A DNA stretch of 64,000 nucleotides from Marisa cornuarietis. Lineage: Eukaryota > Mollusca > Gastropoda > Architaenioglossa > Ampullariidae. Positions 50,901 through 62,862 of the stretch are shown here, piece by piece. The stretch covers positions 62,001 to 126,000 of the forward strand of contig SMMW01000003.1 in NCBI GenBank assembly GCA_004794655.1, given 5' to 3'. Position numbers and translations under genes: made by a program. The notes beneath the pieces were generated by a model that was not told the DNA's origin, did not search any database, and was given only the letters and a program-made list of their open reading frames with translations. How positions within the stretch are numbered: position 1 is the first letter of the stretch; each line of letters starts with the position of its first letter.

Positions 50901-53900
50901 TCACTGATATGCATTCAGAACATTTAAATGATATCATTTGCCCATCTTCATTTCAATAAGCTGCTGCTATGAATACAATGAAACCTCTTTATTAAGACCC
51001 AAAAATAGTTTTCACGGACATATTTCGCTACATAAACATCGTCTCTATTACAGCTATCTCCCTGACCCAACTTAGGACCAACAGCTTATGTTCTATCATG
51101 ACTTATCTTCAAAAGTTGCGTGTTAAAAAATTAAGTACATTTTAAATAGACTGTGCTGACCAGCCACTTACCCTATATTACGATTTTCTGCTGAAATCAT
51201 GTAAAATAAATAAATTTTGAAAGAGACTTCTTGTTGTATGGGTCACTTGTCATTTCTACCCAAACTATATCACTCCAGTCATAGCTACCATATCATCCCA
51301 ACACCTCAAGTCGAATCCATCCAGGACCCAAAAAATGAGTCGATCTTCGATGACAGAAGTAGATATTATAATTAAATATTATCAACAGAGCCGTGGGTTG
51401 TTTGAACAGGTTCAGCGACCACCTTACTAAACAAAATGGCTCGTTGGAAATACACATTCGGAGAAAAAATCTCATGTAACACATAGTCTGTTAAATCATT
51501 TCTTAAAATCCATTGTTTTCATTATTCTTTAGGTTGAGGTTCTAATTACATGTATATGTAAATGTTTATTTTGAAACAGGTGTTTTTTTTTTCTCTAGCA
51601 TTTATTTAGCCTGGGCCTGGTCAATTCAACTTTCAGTTTGGGGCGATGTTATCTTATGCAGGATGGATGGTCATGGCAAGATCAATATTATCATTATCAA
51701 TATTCTACTGTCAGTATTATTTATAGTTTAATTACTACCTGTAGTACAGTCATCGTGATTATGTAGTTCTTTCTCTTAACTCAGACTACTTCATATTTAA
51801 CACTGAGAATCTGTCAGTGCCAGTATGGTACAGTCACACTTTTACTTCTCTTTACTCAGGCTACTTCAAATTTAACACTGAGAATCTGTCAGTGCCAGTA
51901 TGGTACAGTCAAACTTTTACTGCTTTAGAAATTCCTTTTTTTGTGACACCTTTTTATGTTTGTTGCACAAAATGCCTGCTCATGAAATGCTTATCACATG
52001 ACCGATGAAAACAATATATTCTCACTATCATCTAGAGAGCAGGAGTTTTGTGCCTTGCCAGCTCAGTGTTTAGTATTTCAGAATGGCTTGCTGATTCCTG
52101 TTTAACTAATCTAATTACTTCATAGATACCTGTGACATAGCATGAACATAGCACAAGCATTGCTTCAAAGATGGGTTTCATGCACGATATTACTACTATT
52201 TTGTAGATCAGTTGCTGTACAGAGACTAAGAGAAATAGCTGCAGATTGACTTTTTTAATTTAACAATGTTAAAAGAGGTATTTCTTGCATAAGTTTGATT
52301 ATTTTGCAAGACAAGCTACTTTGTGAAAATGACTGGTGAACAGGAGTGCATAATGCATTGATAAGTGACAGCATGCAGAACATTTGAAGTATGATTCTTG
52401 CTTCCCTGTGTTTATTTATTGTGATAGTCTCAGCATGTATTTGTTTGTGCTGATGAAAGGATGCACAAAACTTGTGCAGGCAACAGCATTAAAGGGCTAG
52501 AGGAGGAGGAGGTGAAGTTTCTGGAACATGTGTCCAGCTGTCAGATGCAATTGCAGCGAGAACGGGAGCAAGAAGAAACTGCTCTTTTTGAAGAACTCAA
52601 GATATCCTTTTCGATTTGTATATCACTTATTTTGATAGGGGAATAACTTTTAGCCATTAGTTTGACCTTATTTACAGTCTCTTTTGGCTGTATTGATGAA
52701 ATTTTTACTTGCTGTATGTGATCAGTGCAAGATAAAACTCATAAGTTAAGGAAAAACTTTAATTCCTTATGGTGTGGATTATATGCAACATTTACTGTGT
52801 TTAACCCGCTGACTCCGTAGCGCCAGTTTACTGGCTTACCCGGTAGAGCGCGATGAGCTCTGCTCCACGATCGTGATTTTCTCTTTGCACGATTGTGGCC
52901 CTACTGGCAGAACACAATGAGCAACGATATGCTTACTATTGTGGCTCGTGCTCCACGAGCCTGGCTCTGCAGTTTTCAAAATCGTGAATTTTAAGCCCAT
53001 GTTTTTGAACATAGAAATATTTTTATCCTGGGCTAAGCGGGTTAAACATGGCATGTGTTCTTGATATGGTGTGCGATGGAAGTACTTGGTGGCTGTCATG
53101 TTATAAATGAATTTGTTGCTATATGTAGTCTTTCGTGTTTTTAAATACACAAGAATAATACTAGGTTTTCCCCTTTCAATTCAAAACCATATGTGGAAGG
53201 TAACCTAGAGAGATGTATCAGTTTTGTTTTCGAAGGAGTAGTCCAGAGAGCTATTAAATTACTTTATTAGTCTTGCTTTTCTGAGAATGGGAAGTTTATA
53301 GAAGAGAAAACAATATTAACTTTGTGCAGAGTGTGAATTGTGATTACTATTCACATCATTTGCAACAAGGAATACTGTGAGGCAGTTGTTTTCTGTAACT
53401 CTCTTCAAGAGGCAGCTGCAAAAAAAACTACAGAGAAAAGTCCCCCAGCCACTGAGTCCAAAAAACTGTCTTCTATGTCTGGAACAGCAACTGTCAAAAA
53501 GTCTCAACAATCCTTACTTTTGGGAGCCATCAAGAGGAAAAGGTCATTTTCTGCTGCTGTTCTTTGGTCCCTACTTTTTTTAAATCTAGAAATATCTTTG
53601 TTGATCATGTAAACGTCTTTAGAGGAAAATAGCCTGTGACCTGTATGCAGATACTTTGATTTTGACATTGACTGTCAGTCAGGCAGGAATACATGATTGT
53701 AACTATGTCAGTAGCTGCTTGTTGACTGAATTATTGGTGGGCTGGATCACTTATTTTTGAATGCAGGCTGCTAGGGTGACCGCCAATATTTATATTGATG
53801 TACAGATTCAGTGTTGATAATATTACTGAGCATGCAGATTGTTGATGATATCAGTTGCCATGCTTACTGCTGATTGTGTCATAGAACAGGTTCACTGTTG

Positions 53901-56900
53901 ATTATATCATCAGACAGATTTACTGTTTGTTGATTATTGATATACCAATTGACACTTGGATTTTCAGCAAAATTTAAATATTGCTTAACCATTTGTTATG
54001 TCAGATATGCTATTTTGATCAAAGAGTATTCATTGGTGCTAGTATTAATCTGGCTAAGAAATGCTTTTCAGTGTGGACAAAATGGAAGACACAAAGAGGC
54101 AGAAACAATCAAAAGGTAAGGAATATTTTATAATTAATGAATGAATTAATTAATTAATGAAGGCCCAAAAAACTTTTATAAATATTTCCTATAAAGATCT
54201 AAGAAATGTTTAATAGTCCCTGAAACATCATAAAATAGAAAACATGGTAAATATGTTGTTGGATCCTTGAAATGGTTAACAGAACAAGGTTATCTGGAAT
54301 GGGCCAGGCAGGTTACATAACATAGTACAATGGATTCGACACCAGTTTTCTTGGCACAAAAATTTAGATAAAACAAGATAATACTTTATTTGTCCTGGAG
54401 GGCATTTCGGTGACTTTAAAGAGTGAGCAGACACTCTTATGGCTGAAAATCACCAGTATGGAAATAAAGGGTGGGTAGGGTAGATCACTAATGACCGAGA
54501 TGACACTGATATGCCAAGGTGGTGAGTCCTTAATCATGGGATCTTAGCTGGTAGACACTAAAACAATGTATGCCACTGTGTGTGGATGCCAGTTCTCCAT
54601 CTTGGGGACAGATTTTCATCACTAAATTTGGAAACATTTTTCACGTTGCATGGGTGTTTTGGCAGTGATTTACACATGGTTTTGTCTTCTAAATTTAATG
54701 ACAGGTCAGAGCTGTTCTAAACTTACTAAAACAGTTTTAACAGTAGTGACCAGTTATCAAATTCAGGCTCAAAAAAGAACTCATCATGTTCACAGACATA
54801 TGCGACCTCATGATGAAATAAAACAATGATAAATAACTTTTTTTTAACAAGCCAGTGAAATCAGAATTATTGAAACGATTTGATTAATTACTGATAATCG
54901 TCAACTTAAGCCTGCAATTTGAAAAAAAATGTCCTAGTAGACTTCGGATTGGGCACACCTGTGCCATGCAGTCCCACCTTTTATGAGGTGAATCCCGACC
55001 AGTTTGTCCCTGGTGTAAGGATCTTTTACTGTTGCCCATTTTAATTACTTGGCCTGCTGTAAGCCATTTTTTACTGCTGGCTCTTTGTTTTTGTTGTTTA
55101 GGTCCACCCCAGTGGCAGCTGATTTTCTTCTTTTTTTTAACCTTGTCATTCTTTTTTAACATATATAACTTACCCATTTATATTGTGAGACTTGCAAAGT
55201 CTGAATCTGGTGCGACAGCTGACACTTATGTTATCCCAAATGCTGTTGAGCCCAGCCATTGCTGCTGTTGCTGCTGCAATCCTAAGACAAACATCTGCCG
55301 TGCAATACTGTCCTTTGAGATGGTTGCACCCAGGTATTTGAAGGACTGCACCTCCTCCAGCTGTACTCCGTTCATTTGGATCTTGGCATTGCTAAATCTG
55401 ATACTGTTGACCATCACTTCACTCTTGCCTTTGCTGATTTCTATGCTGTAGTTGCTCACGCTGGTGGCTAGCTTGTCGGTGGGCTTCTGTAAATCACTGT
55501 TGCTCACACTGGCGGCGAGCTTGTCAGTGAGGTCTGTAACACGCTGTTGCTGCCTGCTGTCAGATCAAGGTTGTCGGCAAATATATCAGTAGATGTTAAA
55601 AAGCACTTGGGACAGGGGTCATCCCTGGTGCACACCCAACATCATGGGAAAAGCTTCCTCACCTGGTTATTTAATATCAATGAGCTCCTGGAGCTGTCAT
55701 ACAGTGCCTTGAAAGTTCATACGATGTTCATATGATCCAATGTTGAATTTCTGCAACATTTGCCAGAACCCCTTGTGCCATACTCATCTAAAACCTTGAA
55801 GTCAATAAAGTTATGGTGGAGATCTTTACCGTACTGCAGGTGCTTTTCAGTTTAGTATTTGGCTGTTAAAAATTTGTTCAACAGTGCTTCTCCCTGCCCA
55901 AAATCCAGACTACTTTTTAGCTGACAGCTTCTCTGCAGCTAAAGTGAGGCTATTCTGGTTACTTTGAACATAACCTTTCTCAAATGACCAGTAAGATTTA
56001 TTGTTCAATAGTTTTGGCACTGCCTCACATTTCCTTTCTTTGGGAGGAGTATGCCCAGTGACTGCGCCCATTCTTATGGCCACTGATTGCCCAGATTTTC
56101 CTGCACAGTGTATTATGCAGAAACAGCAGAAGGAAACAGAAGACAAGCAGATGCACACAAAGAGACTAAGAGATGAGCTGGCAATACTCATAAAGAGGCT
56201 GAAGACCACCTTTTGGAACTGGCTGACAGACGCACTTTCCAGGCTCAAGAACAAAAAAGTTTTTCACTCATTGAAAGATGCAATAATCAGCATTTGTTTG
56301 CCAAAGAGAAGGGCATTACACAGATTCAGTCAGACATTGCTAGATTAGAAAAAGAAATTAACAGGTGTTAAATTGTGACATTCGGGTGTTACTAATGCTC
56401 ATTGCTGTGCCTCATTCAGCTTGCACAACTCTGTAAAGGTATGCTGTGAAGACATGGAATATTCTAAATAATAATGAACTGGTGTGCCTGGCAGTTTGGA
56501 GTCATTCTGTCTTTGGTTAAGCATTAGGAGCACTCTTTTCATTCCTCTTCTGATCCTCCAAGTCTTTACATTGCTTGTAGTCATCTTAATTTTTAAAAAC
56601 ATTGGTCCACACATGTGAACTATACTGGTTGCCCCTCCATATTCACAAGAAACCCACTCTTCTTTCAAAAGGTCTTTGGAAACTTATCCCTTTCTTGAAC
56701 CAAAGCCTTAATTTTCTAGTACTGTGCGTAGGTCTCTCTCTCTCTTTGTGTGTGAGAGAGAGAGATCAACTGACTTTCGTATTACGATAAAGGATGCCTT
56801 TCAGCTTTTGCAATTATTATTACTTACATTTCTAGAAAACTTGGAACATTAACAGTGTATGTCATCAGTCCGTTAAAGTGACTTTTGAAGTTATATAAAT

Positions 56901-59761
56901 ATGGTCGATAGGCATCAGATTAACTCTTTAATTGTTACTAGAATAGGAATATTTCAGGACATAGAGAAGACCAACGATTCATTCTTAAATAATACCTCTT
57001 TCCGACCGTACATGAGAAAAACTTAAGCATTGGTAACCGTCACTTAGGTCTTACAAATGCATGAAAGGTCCTTACTTGGCTCCATCCCTGATCCCTGGGA
57101 ACCCTGTATTAAGTGCACTTACTTTTCTATGGTCTCTTCTCCATCACCTTTGATTACCTCACTGGGATATTGTCCAGTCTGGGGACTTTCCTCCCATCAG
57201 GCTCCAAATAGTTTTATACTATAGGACCTGCAGGTCCTCTGGGTCTGCATTTGTATCATAGTTGTCTTGGAGGATGTTTGGGTCCGTCATCAACATTAGG
57301 TTACAAAAGGTTGCTGCAGTATTCTGAACCTGTCTAGGTTTTCTCCCTTTTCTCTCCATCGGTACCCACAAAGCTTTTTTTTATATATATATATATAAAC
57401 CTTAGGCAAGGGTACAAACCTTTGGTGGTGCCCTTCTGTCAATTCCTTTAAGTTTATGATTTGCAACTATTCCTGGAATCTGAAAACTTTGGTTTCTTGC
57501 AAGCTGCCTACAGAGTCAGTCAATGAAGCAGCGCCTGCAGATTGCTAGTTGACAATAGACACTTTCAATTTTTGAGGAAGTAAGGACATTCTGTATGCAC
57601 ATTACGACATGCTAATTTTCAACATCTGAAGGAGTTAACCACCTTCTGTACGCACAGTACAGCATGCTAAATTCTCAGCATTGCTTAATGCAAGATACGG
57701 TATTAAGACTCACTAAAATCCACAAAAAATCGGGTCATAACTTAGAGGAGTCATAGTAGGCAGATCAACTAGTCTGCTTTCATTCCAGAAACCGTTACTT
57801 CAGACACCAGTAAATTCAAGTTCATATTTTAAATGTTGAAATAAAGCTCTGAAAGACTAATATCCAAATGCAGTTCTTTGTCATTTTCACTATTGCCCAG
57901 TCATGCTTGCTTATTCTACCATTGTTGCGCTTCCCTGAAGGTTTAAATGGGAACTAACACTTCAGGTAAGAGCGCTTGTCACCACTACAGTGAGAAAGGT
58001 TGAGATCTCATCTCGGGACACTCTCTGTATGTGACACCTGTCTGCAGGGCTGGGCATCAGGGGTTTTCTCTGGTTTCCTCTGCCCTCCATCTTCCCCCAT
58101 AGTGTAAAATCACCTCAAGGTGGAAGCACTTTCCTACTAAATAAACCAACCAACCAAGATAAGAGCAGTCAATCAGTATTGGTGTGCCATAGTAGAGATG
58201 CTTTCATAAAGAACATTATTTTTTTTAATTTGATCTTCCAAAAGACACAATTAAGCACAGTTGAACAAAAGAATCTTATTTTTATAAACACGTGACTTCT
58301 GCAAAAGGTCGTTATGTCAGCATAGTCAACTGATATGTGCTGGTAAAGAAACAATAAACGGAGGGGGGGGGACAGTCATTTCATCCAAAAACCAAATTGC
58401 ACCTGCTATATCATTCACCCCCCCCCCACTCACCCAAGTCAAATCAGTCCCACCATGGCCATATCGTTGCACCCAAGATCAAACCGTTCCGATGTGGAAA
58501 ATCAAACCCAGACACAGGCTAAATTAATGCCCAGTCAGTGACACCTGTTAATTGAACATCTGCATATACATTTAACCCCAACCTCAGAACTAAAGAATAA
58601 TAAGGACCACTCCTTTTAAGAAATTAGGTTTTGAAGGCTTCTTCAGCAATGATTGCATCATCTAGAATAGAATTCCTTAGGATTATGAATGGTGTCTTTT
58701 AAAATCTGTAATGTGTTATCGTTATGATTTTGTTTTTTAACTTGTAACTTCATTTTTTTTCTAGATACTGTGTCCTATATAGGACAAAGATATCTTTGTC
58801 AAGATGGGTTCTATGGACAGTTTTTAAGCTTCTAGCTTCTACATAAAACCTTTTGGCTTTCTTTACATTCTGGATCAAACCAGGCTTTATTCTTGTTTTA
58901 GAGTATATAGTCTTTTTCATACAAGAACTGGCCAATTATTAACCTTTGTTAAATTTGTACAAGGCCAAATTAATATTAGTTATTAAGTCCTTAGCCTCTC
59001 TAAAGCAATTGCTGACCCCATCTGACATTAGTTTTTCTTGAAACTGTGGTAGCTTTACATTGTTCCACACAAGTTTATCATACTGTACTGTGATAATTTA
59101 AGGGAGTAACCACCTGTTAAAACACTGATCTTTGAATATCTCACTGCCTTTTCTTGCCATGATGTAGCCTTAGTTGCTGGCACGGCGTAAAAAACTAACA
59201 AACAATTCTGACATTTTCACTTGTTCACAGAAATTGGTCAGATTTTTGACATTATGAAGCGTAGATTTATCTAATTAACTCACCTTGCCTGTCTGCAATT
59301 GAGGGTTGCAGTGGCAATGTAAGCACACATCTCCCAACATCAGCGTCTAACATTTTGTGTGCATGAATGAAACAAATTATTTATGCAAATGTTAAGTCCA
59401 TATTTTTCAAGTAAAATTTTTATACAAATAAAACTACAACTGCAATGTTAAAACATGGTTGCTATGTCTTAAGAATTTTCATCATATGCCTAATGTCTGA
59501 TTTGTGGCAGATGAGGAACTGAGCAGCGAGATGTCGTCAGAAGCTACACCCAACCTTGACATTACCCCTAACACAGATAAACTTATGGCTCTCATTGACC
59601 CATCAGCACAAGTGGCACAGGTGGCTGGAATTTTGCCTGGCATTGGTGTCTATGATGTGAACACCTCAGACTCGGAGTCCTCCAGTGCAGAGTCTGATAT
59701 TGAGGATTACTTGGTTACCAGGAAAATTGTGTATGCCAAAGTGCATGTGCAGGAGAATTAA
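47855..59761 (+). CDS. PSME3IP1: PSME3IP1 (FAM192A/NIP30/PIP30) orthologue, 6 coding exons
   Basis: Exons 47855-47981, 50061-50153, 52480-52601, 53367-53542, 54072-54115 and 59511-59761 join to 271 codons (270 residues; the human protein is 254). The N-terminal NIP30 domain is clear: VDEKRRQRQEQWEKTRKPDD, CPEEETRTLYQQLQDNKEIK, EREYEEQHRLRNSIKGLEEE and EVKFLEHVSSCQ. KKSQQSLLLGAIKRKR matches the conserved nuclear-localisation area, and AGILPGIGVYDVNTSDSESS the C-terminal segment. In mammals CK2 phosphorylates an acidic serine cluster there, and the protein binds the nuclear proteasome activator PSME3 (PA28gamma). That role is inferred from family. Intron 3 of the coding region (52602-53366) has U12-type AT-AC ends. 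An alternative terminal exon is possible downstream. Confidence 0.88.
47982..50060 (+). other. PSME3IP1 coding intron 1
   Basis: No recognised gene. A 128-codon plus-strand frame at 48879-49265 and minus-strand frames at 48118-48433 have no similarity I can name. A reversed A-rich stretch near 48215-48245 might mark the tail of an unidentified minus-strand retroposon. Confidence 0.5.
50061..50153 (+). CDS. PSME3IP1: PSME3IP1 coding exon 2
   Basis: Acceptor TTGTGTTTCAG; encodes CPEEETRTLYQQLQDNKEIK and EREYEEQHRL. Donor CTGC|GTTAGT, phase 1. Confidence 0.9.
50154..52479 (+). other. PSME3IP1 coding intron 2
   Basis: AT-rich. Contains a tandem duplication of about 70 bases at 51780-51925 (both copies hold AACACTGAGAATCTGTCAGT). 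No exon or transposase seen. Confidence 0.6.
52480..52601 (+). CDS. PSME3IP1: PSME3IP1 coding exon 3
   Basis: Acceptor CTTGTGCAG; encodes NSIKGLEEEEVKFLEHVSSC and a charged helix ending FEELK. The exon stops at AAG|ATATCCTTT, a perfect U12 5' splice site; no GT donor in suitable phase is nearby. Confidence 0.85.
52602..53366 (+). other. Probable U12-type AT-AC intron of PSME3IP1
   Basis: Starts ATATCCTTT (exact U12 consensus) and ends TTTGCAAC. A candidate branch site ACTATTCAC lies with its A at 53353, 13 bases from the 3' end, the usual U12 spacing. Joining leaves FEELK then KEYCEA, which parallels the ELKEYR stretch of the human protein. An AG end three bases later (AACAAG) would give AT-AG and one residue fewer. 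Confidence 0.7.
52805..53041. mobile_element. Candidate piggyBac-type MITE
   Basis: A 237-bp block begins CCCGCTGACTCCG and ends GGGCTAAGCGGG, with TTAA directly outside both ends (52801-52804, 53042-53045). TTAA duplication with a short CCC...GGG inverted end is characteristic of piggyBac-related elements. The interior has an imperfect inverted repeat around CACGATCGTG and no coding capacity. It sits within the AT-AC intron. Confidence 0.65.
53367..53542 (+). CDS. PSME3IP1: PSME3IP1 coding exon 4
   Basis: Encodes KEYCEAVVFCNSLQEAAAKK, a Ser/Thr/Pro linker and KKSQQSLLLGAIKRKR. The 5' end depends on the AT-AC model. Donor AAAAG|GTCATT is a weak GT donor but its phase 2 fits exon 5. Confidence 0.75.
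54072..54115 (+). CDS. PSME3IP1: PSME3IP1 coding exon 5 (44 bp)
   Basis: Acceptor GCTTTTCAG, donor AAAAG|GTAAGG. Encodes VDKMEDTKRQKQSK. Phases (2 in, 1 out) agree with both neighbours. Confidence 0.75.
54116..55225 (+). other. PSME3IP1 coding intron 5, first part
   Basis: Holds a stretch near 54372-54420 (AAGATAATACTTTATTTGTC) that looks like a reversed SINE/LINE tail. No coding exon is required here by phase. Confidence 0.45.
55226..55900 (-). pseudogene. Decayed LINE reverse transcriptase fragment, copy 1
   Basis: Minus-strand remnants in broken frames: a YGKDLHHNFIDF-like start, then SSRSSLILNN, FADNLDL, DKLAASVSN, GKSEVMVNS, KIQMNGVQLEEVQSFKYLGA and TISKD. The same motif order appears at 62863-63600 on the plus strand, so both derive from one LINE family (RTE-like or related). 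A CAG-rich stretch follows the ISKD block. Confidence 0.8.
56122..56366 (+). pseudogene. Orphan coiled-coil exon with frameshift
   Basis: Preceded by an acceptor-like TATTATGCAG and followed by a donor-like AACAG|GTGTTA. One frame reads KQQKETEDKQMHTKRLRDEL; after a one-base shift near 56190 another reads KEAEDHLLELADRRTFQAQE, and further on TQIQSDIARLEKEINR. Both are highly charged heptad-like sequence. It looks like one exon of an unidentified coiled-coil (possibly axonemal) protein, broken by an indel, lying in a PSME3IP1 intron. Confidence 0.5.
56400..59510 (+). other. PSME3IP1 coding intron 5, last part
   Basis: AT-rich and without a recognisable gene. Short features: (TC)n/(AG)n near 56732-56766, a TATA run at 57382-57398, G8 at 58364-58371 and C9 at 58419-58427. 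Confidence 0.5.
59511..59761 (+). CDS. PSME3IP1: PSME3IP1 coding exon 6 (terminal)
   Basis: Acceptor TTGTGGCAG. Encodes DEELSSEMSSEATPNLD, VAGILPGIGVYDV and SDSESSSAESDIEDY, ending HVQEN and TAA. The acidic Ser cluster is the PA28gamma-binding region in mammals. Confidence 0.9.
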
Positions 59762-60450
59762 ACATTCGTTTTCACTTTTTTGTTTGTTGTTGTTGTCATT
59801 TATTTGTAAACCCTGCTTTTATTTGTAGTCCTACAAACCTAAAACAGATGATGGTAAAGCTGCAACAGACAGTGATGCCCACTCTGTGTGGGTGTTGGGT
59901 GTGCATGCTAAGGAGACTGAAAACGATAAAGAGGTGCAATTGTAATGAAATTGTTTTCCATATTCCACTCAGAGTTTAGTATAAATATTCTAACTTCAGG
60001 TTGTATTAGTTAACCTCAAGCATTGTACCGTAAGGTGATGCAGTTAAATTAACGCTATTTAAGTACAATGTCGTTTGGACGTTAGCAGTCCCTGCCTTCC
60101 TGATGACAACTTTTACATCTTTTTGTTTCAAATGTGAGGAAAAGTCATTACCCTCATGATCGTATTTTTAGAGCTGCTATTTGTAAAATTTGAAATATGA
60201 CAGTCATTCTTGCACAAGAAGTCTTTTCTGCTATCTCTTGATCCTTTATCTGTTACCACGTTACCAATGTTTAAAGGAGAAGTTCCTGAAGGTGCACATA
60301 ACGATGGCTTCTTTATTAGTCATAAGGGACACTGCAAGCAACCTGTCAATTACCAATCTACATGCTGTTGGTACAATGCTTCTGTAAAGACGAACAAAAG
60401 TTGCATTACCGCCTAAGGTTGCTATAGCTGAACTTTGTTGTGACAAGCTT
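59762..60450 (+). other. PSME3IP1 3' flank with possible alternative exon
   Basis: An acceptor-like TTTTATTTGTAG at about 59829 precedes an open frame containing KTDDGKAATDSDAHSVWV and VHAKETENDKEVQL, ending in TAA near 59945. It may be an alternative terminal exon or simply 3' UTR. The remainder holds nothing recognisable. Confidence 0.35.
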
Positions 60451-62546
60451 GTGTACATCTTGACTCAGAAGTGGGAAGTTCAAAAAAAAAAAAGTTCCAA
60501 AAAGCTCTTTGCCATCTGCTCTCTAATGACTGGATCTAAGACAGCAACACCACTGCCTACTGCCTACCCTGCTTCACTGCTGCCGCAAGTTTTTAGTGAT
60601 TATTTCACCAGCAAGATATTGGACATCCGATCATCTTTGGACTCTGTGTCGGTGCTTGACAGCATCTCCTGTGATGTCCTCCCAGGATGCACCATGACCA
60701 AGTTCCTACCAGTCTCTGAGACTGATGTGAAAGCGGTTATTCTAAAAGCTAAACCAACAACTTGCGAGTTAGATCCGATGCCCACAAGCCTTCTGCTCGA
60801 GTGCCTCGATACTCTACTTCCTGCCATCACAAATATTGTAAATTTCAGCCTGTCGTCAGGTGTTTTCCCATCTCTGTTCAAGAATGCGGTGGTGAGGCCA
60901 CTTCTAAAGAAATCCACGCTTGACGTCAATGTCCTGAACAACTACCGTCCAGTTTCCAACTTGTCTTTTCTCTCTAAGATCATAGAGAAAATAGTTCTGA
61001 CACAGCTCTGGGCCTACTTACAAGAGCACCATCTTATCCCACAAGCTCAGTCGGCGTATAGACCTTTCCACAGCACCGAGACCACTCTTATTAAAGTAAC
61101 AACAGACATATTATCTGCTCTTGACAGTGGTGATGTCTCTCCATTAACCCTACTGGACCTGTCTGCTGCATTTGACACTATAGACCACTCTCTGCTTCTT
61201 CACAGACTCCGCACCCTCTACGGGATTTCTGGATCTGTCCTCTCATGGTTCAACTCCTATCTCACTGATAGGACCCAGACTGTGTTAGTTGATGGTCAGA
61301 CATCTCGCCCTGCTTCACTTTTCTGTGGTGTTCCCCAAGGCTCAGTACTTGGCCCAGTTCTGTTCATCCTGTATACTAAGCCCCTTTCATCATGCATCCG
61401 GTCTCACCAGGTGTCTCATCAATCCTATGCTGATGACACGCAGCTTTACTGTTCCACTCCGCCGGCTGAGTCTCACTCTGCTATTAGCTCTATAGAAGCT
61501 TGTATCAGCGATGTCAAGGGCTGGATGGTAAAAAACAAGCTTAAACTAAATGATGATAAAACGGAAGCCCTCTTGTGCCATAGAAGAAGACATCAACCTT
61601 CACTCGTCAGTCTGCCCAATCACATCAAGGTGGGCGACAGCAACATCACCTTCACGTCATCTGTTAGGAATCTGGGATTTATTGTCACTGATGACATGAC
61701 ACTCGATAGACATGTAGCATCTGTCTGTCGGTCTGCCTACTATGAGCTCCGTAAGATCAGTGCTATCCGTCACTTTCTCTCTACACGCGCTACCAACACT
61801 CTTGTCTGTGCGTTTGTTCTTTCTCGACTTGACTACTGCAACTCCTTGCTGGCAGGCTGCCCTGACTACCTCATTCAGAGACTCCAGAGAGTACAGAACT
61901 CCGCTGCACGTCTGGTGCTTAGAGCAAGGAAACGGGATCATGTCACTCCTCTCCTTCGTTTTCTACACTGGCTACCCGTCCGTTCTCGCATTCAGTACAA
62001 ACTGTCTGTGCTGTGTTTTACTTTCTTTGTTGGCTCCTGTCCTGACTATTTCTCTGAACTTCTCATCCCTTACTCTCCGTCCAGACAACTACGCTCTTCG
62101 TCTGACGACCGTATTCTAACTGTTCCTGTCACCAGAACAACAACATATGGTCACAGGACTTTTGGCTACTGTGCTGCAAAACAATGGAACTCTCTTCCTT
62201 TCCATATCCGCCACCTTCCTACAACTGAATCTTTCAAATCTGCACTGAAAACGCACCTCTTCCTTGAGCATTTCTCCTAACACAGTCCACACAATGCTAG
62301 TCCTTCTTAACCCCGCCCCCTTCCCTCTTGCTGCTTTACCCATCTTTCTCGCCGAATCACTATATTTTTCTGTTCCTGTTACTTGATGCCTTTTGTTTTC
62401 TGTTTCGTCAGTACTGTCGTTTTCTTTCGTCCCTTTGTTCTGTGTCTACTTAGTCCACGTCTCTTACTCGTTTTAAGCGCTAAGAGCATGCTCTCTATGA
62501 GTGTGAATATGCGCTATAAAAATCTTCACTATTATTATTATTATTA
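60451..62546 (+). mobile_element. LINE element D, CR1/L2-type, 5'-truncated
   Basis: A 609-codon open frame covers most of the RT and C-terminus, followed by a 3' UTR ending GCGCTATAAAAATCTTCACT and (ATT)n at about 62530-62546. The endonuclease is missing. RT motifs include the LNNYRPVSNLSFLSKIIEK block, SAYRPFHSTETTLIKV, LLDLSAAFDTIDHSLLLHRL, GVPQGSVLGPVLFILYTKPL and catalytic SYADDTQLY. The end has QNSAARLVLRARKRDHVTPL and AAKQWNSLPFHIR. The uninterrupted frame suggests a recent insertion. The first 60 or so codons are not clearly LINE-derived, so the true 5' edge may lie near 60490. Confidence 0.88.
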
Positions 62547-62862
62547 AGTTCACTGGCTGAGTTGAGAACTTTCATCAGAATCAGCTTAGGGAAGTGGCTA
62601 GCTGCCCTTAGCCTGATGGTCTGGATTGGAATCAGGAGGGTGAAGGAGTCTTAGAGCTAAAGGTTAGGTAAGCCAGCTGTTCAAGAAATGTCAGCTGTGA
62701 CTGTCGTCACATTGGAGAGAGGAATGAAATGCCTTTCACTCTATCAAGATATGCCTAGAGCCCTACCACAGTGTCTGTTAACCTGCATGTGGTCTGTGGT
62801 GTCATCTGCCCTTTACTAAATGTTGTTGGACTCCTAGTCTGCTGCAGATGGTTCAGTAGTTA
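62547..62862. other. Short unassigned stretch
   Basis: No feature recognised between element D's tail and the next LINE fragment. Confidence 0.5.

Noticed and set aside
60451..62280. Element D ORF as a host gene
   Set aside because: It has CR1/L2 reverse transcriptase motifs and a LINE 3' tail, so it is a retrotransposon.
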